Source of the DNA: an uncultured Balneolaceae bacterium
GTDB lineage: Bacteria > Bacteroidota > Rhodothermia > Balneolales > Balneolaceae
Reading direction: 5' to 3'
NCBI GenBank assembly: GCA_937982515.1
Contig: CALJMB010000184.1
Span: 1 to 14,023 of the forward strand
DNA length: 14,023 bases
Shown piece after piece: positions 7,106 to 13,059 of this stretch. The notes beneath the pieces are model-generated. The model ran no database searches. It was not told the origin of the DNA and was given only the letters and a program-made list of their open reading frames with translations. A program made the position numbers and the translations under genes. How positions within the stretch are numbered: the first letter of the stretch is position 1; each line of letters starts with the position of its first letter.

Positions 7106-7927
7106 TTGAATGAACTGACCAAACGTATCCTTTTCGCCGTGCCTGCCGCGGCTTTTTTTCTGTACATAACCTGGCTTGGCGGGTGGATATTCACCGCCGT
7201 TATCCTTCTTCTGGCTCTGCTGATGCAGTATGAAATGACGGCTATTTGCACGAAGGCGGGATTTAAACCAGATCGCTACTTCCCCTATATAATTGCCTTA
7301 TGGATACTGCTGGCGCCCGTTCTTCCTTACGCTTTCGAAACAGGTGTGGCTCTGTTTCTGCTGTTTGCAGCCACCCAGGTGTTTAGCAGCACGGGAGACG
7401 ACATCCGGGAGCTCGTCTCCACCCTGTTTTGCGGAATATACGCGCCAGTCGGGCTGCTCCTGTTTCTGAAGATCCGTCACCTCGGCTCACCGGAAACCGG
7501 CTTTGTGCTGACCATAGCTCTGCTGCTGATGGTCTGGGGCAACGACGTCTTTGCCTATTTCGGCGGCAGGCAGTTTGGGCGCCGGCCGCTGGCTCCCTCC
7601 ATCAGTCCTAAAAAAACCTGGGAGGGGTTCTTCTCCGGCTTCATCGGGTCCCTTGCCGGGTTGCTTATCGCCTTTTTTCTGATCCCCATACCCTTTCCCA
7701 CCACTCTGGTAACGGCACTTCCTTTGATCGTGCTTGTGGGTATATTTGGCCCGATAGGGGACCTTACAGAGAGCAAGCTCAAACGCGCTGCCGGCGTCAA
7801 AGATGCCTCTAACATCCTGCCGGGCCACGGCGGTTTTTTAGACCGGTTTGATGCGCTTATCCTGGCGGCGCCCGCCTTTTACCTCTACCTGTATCTGTTA
7901 ATCCAATTAGATTATGTCTCGCTTTAA
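7106..7927 (+). CDS. cdsA: Phosphatidate cytidylyltransferase
   Basis: Makes CDP-diacylglycerol from CTP and phosphatidic acid, the branch-point substrate for membrane phospholipids. The 273-residue protein is highly hydrophobic, with about eight membrane segments. The family signature is complete at residues 223-249: SKLKRAAGVKDASN, then PGHGGFLDRFD. Other conserved parts are GNDVFAYFGGRQFG (145-158), with the metal-site Asp147, and SPKKTWEG (167-174). The start is taken as TTG at 7106: a nearby ATG at 7110 is out of frame and soon meets a stop, and NELTKRILFAVP is a family-like N-terminus. The 3' end overlaps the epimerase start by 14 bp, so the two form one transcriptional unit. The upstream 60 bp are AT-rich without a clear promoter match. 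Confidence 0.95.
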   Translation: MNELTKRILFAVPAAAFFLYITWLGGWIFTAVILLLALLMQYEMTAICTKAGFKPDRYFPYIIALWILLAPVLPYAFETGVALFLLFAATQVFSSTGDDIRELVSTLFCGIYAPVGLLLFLKIRHLGSPETGFVLTIALLLMVWGNDVFAYFGGRQFGRRPLAPSISPKKTWEGFFSGFIGSLAGLLIAFFLIPIPFPTTLVTALPLIVLVGIFGPIGDLTESKLKRAAGVKDASNILPGHGGFLDRFDALILAAPAFYLYLYLLIQLDYVSL

Positions 7928-8957
7928 GTTAGACTATTCCATACAAGATCTTCAGCTCAGCCGGCCCTTCACCATTGCGCGGGGCACTAAAGAGAAGGTC
8001 ACCAACGTGTTTGTCCGCCTGAGCGCGGATGGCATCGAAGGCTTTGGCGAGGCCGCTCCCAACGCCCGGTACAGCGAAGACGCCGCGGCCGTAGCGGATT
8101 TTCTCAACAGCCTGCCCGCCCGCTTCTTCGACAACATCACAAGCGAGGATGGATTGGTACGGAAACTTGATGAAATTTCCCCATCCGTTAATGCCGCAAA
8201 GGTTGCTACAGAAATGGCATGGCTGGACTGGAGAGGAAAAATGCTGGGCATTTCTCTGTGGAGGCAGTGGCAGGCACCCTCGGCAACCGGGCCGGTAACC
8301 TCCTATACCATTGGCCTGGATACCATTGAGGTGATGCAGCAGAAAGTGGAAGCGGCGGCAGCATACCCCATATACAAAGTAAAACTGGGGACCGATCGGG
8401 ATAAGGAAATCATTACAGGCATCAGGGAAGTAACGGACAAACCGATCCGGGTGGATGCCAACGAAGGGTGGCAGACGCTGGAGGAAGCCAAAGACTATAT
8501 TCGCTTTCTGGCCGATCATAACATAGAACTGATAGAACAGCCCATGCCCGCCGCCCGGTTTGAGGATATGATTAAGCTGAAAGATTTTTCCCCGCTTCCC
8601 CTTGCAGCCGATGAGAGTTTTATGGGGCATGAGTCTCTTGAAGAGATCGCCCGGGCCTTTGATGTCATCAACATCAAGCTGATGAAGACCGGGAGCCTGG
8701 TTAAAGGCCATCGCATCGTTCAACAGGCCCGGGACCTGGGCCTGGAAGTGATGATCGGCTGCATGATCGAAAGCTCCCTGGCCAATACCGCCGGAGCTAT
8801 ACTCTCTTTATGGGCCGATTATGCCGACCTGGACGGCCACCTGCTCATCAAAAACGACCCTGTAACGGGTCTTATACTGGATGAAGAGAAGCGGATTACG
8901 GTACCCGACAAGCCCGGCCTGGGTGTGGAGGTCGGGGAGGAGATTGGATGGGGGTAG
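7914..8957 (+). CDS. Dipeptide epimerase (L-Ala-D/L-Glu epimerase-like, enolase superfamily)
   Basis: A 347-residue enolase-superfamily enzyme of the muconate-lactonizing subgroup. Catalytic residues are visible: the KxK motif Lys155/Lys157 in YKVKLG, Mg ligands Asp181 (VDANEGW), Glu208 (IEQP) and Asp233 (ADES), and the second-base Lys255 in NIKLMKTG. The segment MIGCMIESS (280-288) and DLDGH (305-309) are the ones that bind the dipeptide in Ala-Glu epimerases. The expected role is epimerising L-Ala-D-Glu from peptidoglycan turnover so it can be degraded; other dipeptide specificities occur in this family and cannot be excluded. The ATG at 7914 overlaps cdsA by 14 bp. The last codons (TGG GGG) run into a G-rich stretch, and after the stop no gene follows for over 600 bp. 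Confidence 0.92.
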   Translation: MSRFKLDYSIQDLQLSRPFTIARGTKEKVTNVFVRLSADGIEGFGEAAPNARYSEDAAAVADFLNSLPARFFDNITSEDGLVRKLDEISPSVNAAKVATEMAWLDWRGKMLGISLWRQWQAPSATGPVTSYTIGLDTIEVMQQKVEAAAAYPIYKVKLGTDRDKEIITGIREVTDKPIRVDANEGWQTLEEAKDYIRFLADHNIELIEQPMPAARFEDMIKLKDFSPLPLAADESFMGHESLEEIARAFDVINIKLMKTGSLVKGHRIVQQARDLGLEVMIGCMIESSLANTAGAILSLWADYADLDGHLLIKNDPVTGLILDEEKRITVPDKPGLGVEVGEEIGWG

Positions 8958-9584
8958 GGGCACAGGCGGGACGGGTCACCGCCGCGGACAACCATCCTGG
9001 AATGAAGGATCCGGGGGAGATCTTTCATGGCACGGGCCGGGGTTATTCGGCTCAATCCGCACAACACGGCGTCTGTGCCTGTAAGCATAGAACTCCAGCG
9101 ATTATAATCGTACAGGGAAAGCGATTGCAATCGCAGAGCTCCAACGATTACTATCGTACAGGGGCACCGATTACAATCGCAGACGCTATACGCCCATAGG
9201 CGTACATAACGCCCCCGGGCGTAAAGCTCCAACGCCTGTAGGCGTATAGCGTCCTTTAAACGGCGTTTTTGAGGGGGATTGACGGGGCGTAGAGCGTCTG
9301 ATGGAAGGCCCCGACGCAGAGCATTGGAACGAGATGATTAATAAAAATCATAATTCTTTCTTATTCCCACAATCTCCGTGAAAAACCAGCCCTGGCGCTT
9401 CGTGTCCATTACACTTTATGAACAATTTAATTAACGGGTTATATTTAACTCCTGAAGGGTAACCAAGAGAAATAAAAATGGATGGAAATATTAAAATTCT
9501 TTAATAATCGAATTAATTTGTAATACTTCTTTCTTAGGCTCTCTTGTAAATACACTATTTATAACAACTTTACGGGAGAAAGCC
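8958..9584. other. 627-bp gene-free junction region
   Basis: No gene is supported. The left part is G-rich (several GGGG runs from about 8933 to 8980). The centre, 9092-9253, is the palindrome array described separately. Bases 9281-9325 carry further short inverted units, such as CGGGGC (9283-9288) pairing with GCCCCG (9308-9313). From about 9340 the composition turns abruptly AT-rich up to the AraC-type gene, with a small inverted repeat ATTAAA/TTTAAT at 9490-9505. Open frames on both strands across the array are by-products of the repeats. Confidence 0.6.
9092..9253. repeat. Array of short palindromes with covarying arms
   Basis: Seven palindromes lie in about 160 bp. Four are of CGATT type: CGATTATAATCG (9099-9110, perfect), GCGATTGCAATCGC (9121-9134, perfect), ACGAT-ATCGT (9144-9157) and CGATT-AATCG (9168-9179). 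Three are of ACGCC type: TACGCC-GGCGTA (9189-9204), ACGCCC-GGGCGT (9209-9222) and ACGCCT-AGGCGT (9232-9245). They occur in pairs inside longer units of roughly 40-50 bp that share GCTCCAACG and CGTACAGGG linkers. GACGCTATACGCC (9182-9194) is exactly complementary to GGCGTATAGCGTC (9241-9253), enclosing the second group. Confidence 0.8.
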
Positions 9585-9989
9585 ATGGAAGAGAGCAAAC
9601 AGCACGCAGGCCGTCTAACCAATGGTTATTCAATAGAAATGGCTGTTGAAGTGTTGGATCAACAACTGAAACATATTCCAAACGTAAAAATATGGGCTGT
9701 ATTTATGGGATATTCACGGAGTTATTTCAGCAGCAAAATAAAAGAGCAGTTCGGAAAGACTCCGACGGAGCTTCTCCGGGATATTCGTATAAAACATATT
9801 TATAACCAAATATTGACTCATCCAAATGAAACCAGTTATGGAGTCGCACGCTTGGTAGGGTTAGAAAATGATGATGCACTATATAAGTTCTTGTCTTATC
9901 ACTTCAATACGAACTTTACAGAATTGCGAAGGAGTTTGCTGAACGGGAGGCAGATGAAGGACCGAGAACAAAGCGGATTGAAAAACTAA
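9585..9989 (+). CDS. AraC-type DNA-binding protein, HTH domain only
   Basis: A 134-residue protein made almost entirely of the AraC/XylS double helix-turn-helix. The first HTH covers about 33-54 (VKIWAVFMGYSRSYFSSKIKEQ), followed by the linker GKTPTELLRDIRIKHI (57-72). The second HTH covers about 83-115 (TSYGVARLVGLENDDALYKFLSYHFNTN). There is no N-terminal sensor domain, so it may act constitutively, be controlled by its level, or work with a partner. GGGAGAAAG just before the ATG is a good ribosome binding site. It is the first gene of the AT-rich island and ends 245 bp before the double-glycine peptide gene, same strand. A role as its regulator is an inference from position; the inverted repeat at 10117/10209 is one possible target. 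Confidence 0.85.
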   Translation: MEESKQHAGRLTNGYSIEMAVEVLDQQLKHIPNVKIWAVFMGYSRSYFSSKIKEQFGKTPTELLRDIRIKHIYNQILTHPNETSYGVARLVGLENDDALYKFLSYHFNTNFTELRRSLLNGRQMKDREQSGLKN

Positions 9990-10116
9990 GGCTAAAGCTA
10001 CAAGTTGAGACAAGCCAAGACTAAAAATTCACAACTCTACTGAAAACCGAACGAATAGGCGACAAAACGAACATATCAGCGACGGGTTTCGCTTGATTTC
10101 TCTGCAGGATGTATCA

Positions 10117-10218
10117 AATTACAGGTGCATTCATTAGAAGAGTAAAAGAAAGATGATGTGAATGTCTTTCTTTTGTGTTGCTTTTCTTCATGCGATACAG
10201 CAAAAATAACCTGTAATT
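10117..10218. promoter_or_regulatory. Nested inverted repeats ahead of the peptide gene
   Basis: The outer pair AATTACAGGT (10117-10126) and ACCTGTAATT (10209-10218) is perfectly complementary. Inside it, AAAAGAAAGA (10144-10153) pairs perfectly with TCTTTCTTTT (10165-10174) around an 11-nt loop. The right outer arm directly abuts the Shine-Dalgarno AAGGAAAGG (10219-10227) of the peptide gene. If the whole region is transcribed, the structure could control ribosome access. If transcription starts downstream of the left arm, the two arms could instead be a spaced operator. I could not place the promoter with confidence. Confidence 0.6.
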
Positions 10219-10234
10219 AAGGAAAGGTACAATT

Positions 10235-10417
10235 ATGAAAACGTTAGAAATGGATCAGATGGAGCAAATAGAAGGCGGAAGTTGTAGTGGTGCTATTGCT
10301 CAAGCAGTATTTACAGGAATGGTCATGACAACAGTAAGTGGTGGTTTTGGTATTGCACTTGCTATTGTTGGGGCGTATGCAAATGCAGATAATATTGCTA
10401 CGCAGTGCTTTAGCTAA
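10235..10417 (+). CDS. Double-glycine leader peptide precursor, candidate class II bacteriocin
   Basis: A 60-residue precursor. The leader MKTLEMDQMEQIEGG (1-15) fits the double-glycine type: hydrophobic residues at -4 (Ile), -7 (Met) and -12 (Leu) relative to cleavage after Gly-Gly, and acidic character. The predicted 45-residue core begins SCSGAIAQAV and ends ATQCFS. It is small-residue-rich and hydrophobic (SGGFGIALAIVGAYANAD in the middle to C-terminal part), as in pore-forming class II bacteriocins. Its only two cysteines, at 17 and 58, sit at opposite ends of the core and could close a disulfide ring. AAGGAAAGG 7 nt before the ATG is a strong ribosome site. A perfect terminator follows the stop by about 20 nt, and ABC transporter genes lie downstream. 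Signal or pheromone function is an alternative. The processing peptidase is not in the window. Confidence 0.8.
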   Translation: MKTLEMDQMEQIEGGSCSGAIAQAVFTGMVMTTVSGGFGIALAIVGAYANADNIATQCFS

Positions 10418-10436
10418 AGTAAACTGGTCTATAGGG

Positions 10437-10483
10437 AAGGTAACAGTAGGGAATTGCATTTCCTCCCTGCTGTTATCTTTTTT
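10437..10483 (+). terminator. Strong intrinsic terminator after the peptide gene
   Basis: The stem 10437-10452 (AAGGTAACAGTAGGGA) pairs fully with 10464-10479 (16 pairs including two G-U), with an 11-nt loop, and runs into TTTTTT at 10478-10483. It lies about 20 nt after the peptide stop codon and before the permease genes. Readthrough would give more peptide mRNA than transporter mRNA, a layout seen in many bacteriocin operons. Confidence 0.85.
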
Positions 10484-10561
10484 ATATATCCTATTGATCT
10501 ATTTAATGCCAAGATTGTTAAGTTCTTTAATTATAATTCTAGAAAGCATAGAATATTTTTA

Positions 10562-11296
10562 ATGGCTAACATTCCATTCATACTTTTTAATACGAACCGC
10601 ACACTTGCAAAGCATGTTCGATATTCTTGGCTTTATGTACTAGGCATAAGTATTTCTTGTATATTCCTCATTTCAGTACTAGTAATTGATTTTTTTCTAA
10701 AACAACCTTCTGATGTAGATTATCAAACAGCATTTTCATCTATTGCCTATTTTGTTGTACTGTTTGATGGAATGGCTATCTTACTACGAGTTCAAACCCG
10801 TTCATTTATTGAGCCTTACCAGTTGGCGTTATTTCCCATCAGCAGATGGAAAAAATTTCAATTCCAAATTGTTTTGTATCTGATAGACTATAAAACGCTC
10901 ATATATCTATCAGTAATAGGGTGTATTACCATCTTTTTTGTAAAAAATTCTCTATACATAGCTGCTATTTTAAGTGTTTTTTTCTGGCTCTTGTTATTAA
11001 TGATCATTTCAATATGGGTCGTGGCAATCTATGGATTAGCAGGCAAGTATTTAGATAAAATGGGAAATCAATTACAGAATCTGGGTGCTTTTTTTGCGGT
11101 ACTTCTTTTAGGTGTACAGTTATTCGGTGATGACATTTTTATTAAGCTTCCAATCATTAAGCATGTAGGGAATGCATTGTATGGGCTTTGGGTAAGTAAT
11201 CCATCATTCGTTTGGTATAACTTGCTGTTCCTTTTAGGTAGTTTAGCTCTGCCACTTATCTTGTTTGGGGTTTCGAGGATAAATAATCAATATTAA
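10562..11296 (+). CDS. ABC-2-like membrane permease subunit, first of two
   Basis: A 244-residue, strongly hydrophobic protein. Six membrane segments are apparent at about 23-45, 57-76, 103-127, 131-159, 174-188 and 220-236. The segment YQLALFPISRWKKFQFQ (86-102) resembles the cytoplasmic coupling region that precedes a helix in ABC-2 type permeases. No family is recognised with certainty; the assignment leans on topology and on the ATPase gene two positions downstream. The frame is open from 10454, but that start lies inside the terminator hairpin, so the ATG at 10562 is chosen although it lacks a Shine-Dalgarno. The next gene starts 17 nt after the stop. The probable role is immunity to, or export of, the adjacent peptide. 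Confidence 0.75.
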   Translation: MANIPFILFNTNRTLAKHVRYSWLYVLGISISCIFLISVLVIDFFLKQPSDVDYQTAFSSIAYFVVLFDGMAILLRVQTRSFIEPYQLALFPISRWKKFQFQIVLYLIDYKTLIYLSVIGCITIFFVKNSLYIAAILSVFFWLLLLMIISIWVVAIYGLAGKYLDKMGNQLQNLGAFFAVLLLGVQLFGDDIFIKLPIIKHVGNALYGLWVSNPSFVWYNLLFLLGSLALPLILFGVSRINNQY

Positions 11297-11313
11297 GATT
11301 AGGAGTAGTATTT

Positions 11314-11955
11314 GTGTACCTTTTGACTCATATCAAGTCACAATTTAAAATAGTTATCCGCTATTCAGATGTGATCTCGGGAGGTCTTCTTACCTACATG
11401 AGTGCAGGAATACTTCTTGGAATATTATCCCGGTCATATAATATCAATATGCCTTTACTTTGTGTTTTCTTCGCTAATTTTTGTACGGGAGTTCTATTCG
11501 GAAATATTTTCTGTGAAAAGTATCGTGCAATACGGGGATACCTGTTGACCCCCTGGTCTGTGCGTTCTGTAATTCTTTCAAAAAATGTTGTTTTGCTATG
11601 TTTGTCCGTTATTTATCCCCTGCCGATTCTCATTGTTGCTTCATTTCTTATTCCTTCAGATGGACAAGATTATATAAACGCTGTTCTCTATTTTATCACC
11701 TCCATACCGGTAAGTATACTTCTGGGTAACAGGCTCAGTCTGTCACGAAGAGCCTTGTTATCATCTAAAGTAGTTTTACCAGCACAATTTTTCATAGCTA
11801 TAGCGTCACCTATTCCATATATACTTTTTAACGTTTGGCTAAATAGTCTAACCTTATGCATATTCTTCGCAGGTATCTCATTGACTATATGGTATTTATA
11901 TGAACTTCCATCGGCCGAAAAGAATTTTCAAACCGCCTTATATAACCTCAATTAA
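11314..11955 (+). CDS. ABC-2-like membrane permease subunit, second of two
   Basis: A 213-residue hydrophobic protein with about six membrane segments (roughly 22-40, 45-65, 91-113, 121-138, 153-174 and 178-196). EKYRAIRGYLLTPWSVRSVILSKN (68-91) is the E...G.L.T.P.S...I...K pattern common in the cytosolic loop of ABC-2 permeases such as those partnering BcrA/NatA-type ATPases. The start is GTG at 11314, supported by AGGAG at 11301-11305. Its stop is 2 nt before the ATPase start, so the two are translationally coupled. With the preceding permease and the ATPase it can form a complete transporter. Sequence similarity between the two permeases is not obvious by eye. Confidence 0.78.
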   Translation: MYLLTHIKSQFKIVIRYSDVISGGLLTYMSAGILLGILSRSYNINMPLLCVFFANFCTGVLFGNIFCEKYRAIRGYLLTPWSVRSVILSKNVVLLCLSVIYPLPILIVASFLIPSDGQDYINAVLYFITSIPVSILLGNRLSLSRRALLSSKVVLPAQFFIAIASPIPYILFNVWLNSLTLCIFFAGISLTIWYLYELPSAEKNFQTALYNLN

Positions 11956-11957
11956 TT

Positions 11958-12743
11958 ATGAATGCCATCGAAATAAAGAATCTTAGCAAGATTTATAAGA
12001 AAAATATTCAGGCTCTTGACGATTTTTCTCTGAAAATTCCTGCATCGGTCGTTTATGGGATAATAGGTCCTAATGGGGCGGGAAAGTCAACGATTATGAA
12101 TATTCTTGCGGGTGTATTGGACAGAACGGATGGCGATATTTCAATTCTTGGTCAGCCGATCAGTAAAGATGATTATGAATATAAAAGAAAGGCAGGGTTT
12201 GTACTTGAAAACCCTTATTACATCGAAAAGCTTACTATAAAAGACTATCTGCATTTTTGTGGCGCTATGTATGAAATTCCTGTTGATGAAACCAAAAGTC
12301 GCACCAGGGAATTGTTAAGCTTCTTTGAGCTAACAGACAAGGAAGGTTCCTGGATTGAAGCTTGTTCCAAAGGAATGAAGAAAAAGGTAGCACTCGCGGC
12401 GGCAATGATTCATCAACCCCAATTGCTAATATTAGACGAGCCGTTAGAGGGTATGGACCCAATTTCTGCGAAAAAAACCAAAGACAATCTGCGGCTGATG
12501 TCGCAAAAAGGAAATACGGTTGTGATAACTTCGCATAATCTGGATACAGTTGAGAAATTCTGTGATGAAATAGCTATCATTCATCAAGGTAAGCTCATCT
12601 TTGAAGCTAAGACCACAGAGATACGTCATAAAATTAAGAATGAGGTGACGCAGGAAACCTATCGATCACTGGAAGAGATATTTGTGGATGTTGTATCAGA
12701 TCAGGAGAACTCCAGTTCTTCACAGAAGTTATCTTGGTTATGA
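11958..12743 (+). CDS. ABC transporter ATP-binding protein (BcrA/NatA-like)
   Basis: A 261-residue single-domain ABC ATPase. Walker A is GPNGAGKST (37-45). The signature is CSKGMKKKVALAAAM (136-150), the GM-type form usual for ABC-2 drug and bacteriocin-immunity ATPases. Walker B with catalytic Glu161 is LLILDEP (156-162), followed by the D-loop region EGMDP (164-168) and the switch His193 in TSHNLD. Past about 220 there is a polar tail of about 40 residues. It has no peptidase or membrane domain, so it is not a PCAT-type exporter able to remove the Gly-Gly leader itself. The ATG is 2 nt after the second permease. By analogy with BcrAB or LanFEG, it should energise efflux of a membrane-active peptide. 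The order peptide, two permeases, ATPase supports self-immunity, though export of the peptide is also possible. Confidence 0.93.
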   Translation: MNAIEIKNLSKIYKKNIQALDDFSLKIPASVVYGIIGPNGAGKSTIMNILAGVLDRTDGDISILGQPISKDDYEYKRKAGFVLENPYYIEKLTIKDYLHFCGAMYEIPVDETKSRTRELLSFFELTDKEGSWIEACSKGMKKKVALAAAMIHQPQLLILDEPLEGMDPISAKKTKDNLRLMSQKGNTVVITSHNLDTVEKFCDEIAIIHQGKLIFEAKTTEIRHKIKNEVTQETYRSLEEIFVDVVSDQENSSSSQKLSWL

Positions 12744-12904
12744 TCTGGTAAAAATAATTTGTGGCTAAGTGTAAAAATTTTAGACGCATGCTTAAAAATT
12801 CATATGCAACATTGACTAATGAATTGAAAAAAGTACGGCGAAGATCATTTATACATATATGTCTCTCAGAATAAGAAGAATATCTATTTTTTAAGGGGAC
12901 TAAA
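12744..12904. other. Short AT-rich gap after the ATPase gene
   Basis: This gap holds no convincing gene. An open frame from GTG 12761 to 12874 (37 codons, basic and without a ribosome site) could be a very small gene or a relic, but nothing supports it beyond being open. No clear terminator follows the ATPase gene, so transcription may continue into the interrupted frame at 12905. Confidence 0.4.
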
Positions 12905-12997
12905 ATGCCTGACCATTATACTAAACTAAATGCAGGAAGCAGTTATCAATGGACATCATTTAGCTTGGCAGGACTCATTGGTGAGATTGGATTGTAA
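12905..12997 (+). pseudogene. 5' fragment of a gene cut off by the IS3 element
   Basis: From ATG 12905, preceded by the Shine-Dalgarno-like AAGGGGAC, a frame runs for 29 codons of host sequence (MPDHYTKLNAGSSYQWTSFS..., then a hydrophobic LAGLIGEIG). It then meets the IS left end at about 12993, which supplies the TAA stop. The composition and strand match the ABC genes upstream, so it is probably the next gene of that operon, now truncated. What it encoded cannot be told from 29 residues; I do not see a Gly-Gly leader or a C39 peptidase motif in it. Its continuation may lie beyond the far end of the IS. Confidence 0.55.
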
Positions 12998-13023
12998 TAC
13001 TCCCCAAAACTTGGACCATTAGT

Positions 13024-13031
13024 TAAGTTTG
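13024..13031 (+). promoter_or_regulatory. Possible -7 element for the IS transposase
   Basis: TAAGTTTG matches the Bacteroidota -7 consensus TAnnTTTG and lies 29 bp before the orfA ATG. No good -33 TTTG was found at the expected distance, so this is weak. Confidence 0.3.
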
Positions 13032-13059
13032 CCTAATCTAACCAATAAATCCAAGACTC

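Noticed and set aside
7929..8723. 264-codon antisense open frame opposite the epimerase
   Set aside because: It is a shadow of the enolase-superfamily gene; Cys/His/Gly-rich translation typical of antisense frames.
8930..8980. G-quadruplex-forming sequence at the end of the epimerase gene
   Set aside because: There are several G runs, but one loop would be long and nothing else supports a functional structure.
8948..9199. Open frame on the plus strand after the epimerase, and the matching antisense frame (8819-9232)
   Set aside because: Both are read through the epimerase end and the palindrome array; they show repeated low-complexity text and no domain, and are by-products of the repeats.
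9092..9253. CRISPR array
   Set aside because: Units are short palindromes with related, not unique, intervening sequences; there are no constant direct repeats of 24-40 bp with spacers and no cas genes.
10454..10561. Upstream extension of the first permease by 36 residues
   Set aside because: The extension would begin inside the loop of the terminator hairpin and adds no family-like sequence; the ATG at 10562 is preferred.
11958..12743. ATPase as a peptidase-containing exporter (PCAT)
   Set aside because: It has a single ABC domain of 261 residues, with no N-terminal C39 peptidase and no membrane segments.
12761..12874. 37-codon basic open frame after the ATPase gene
   Set aside because: It has no ribosome binding site, no recognised family and is short enough to be chance; recorded only in the gap description.
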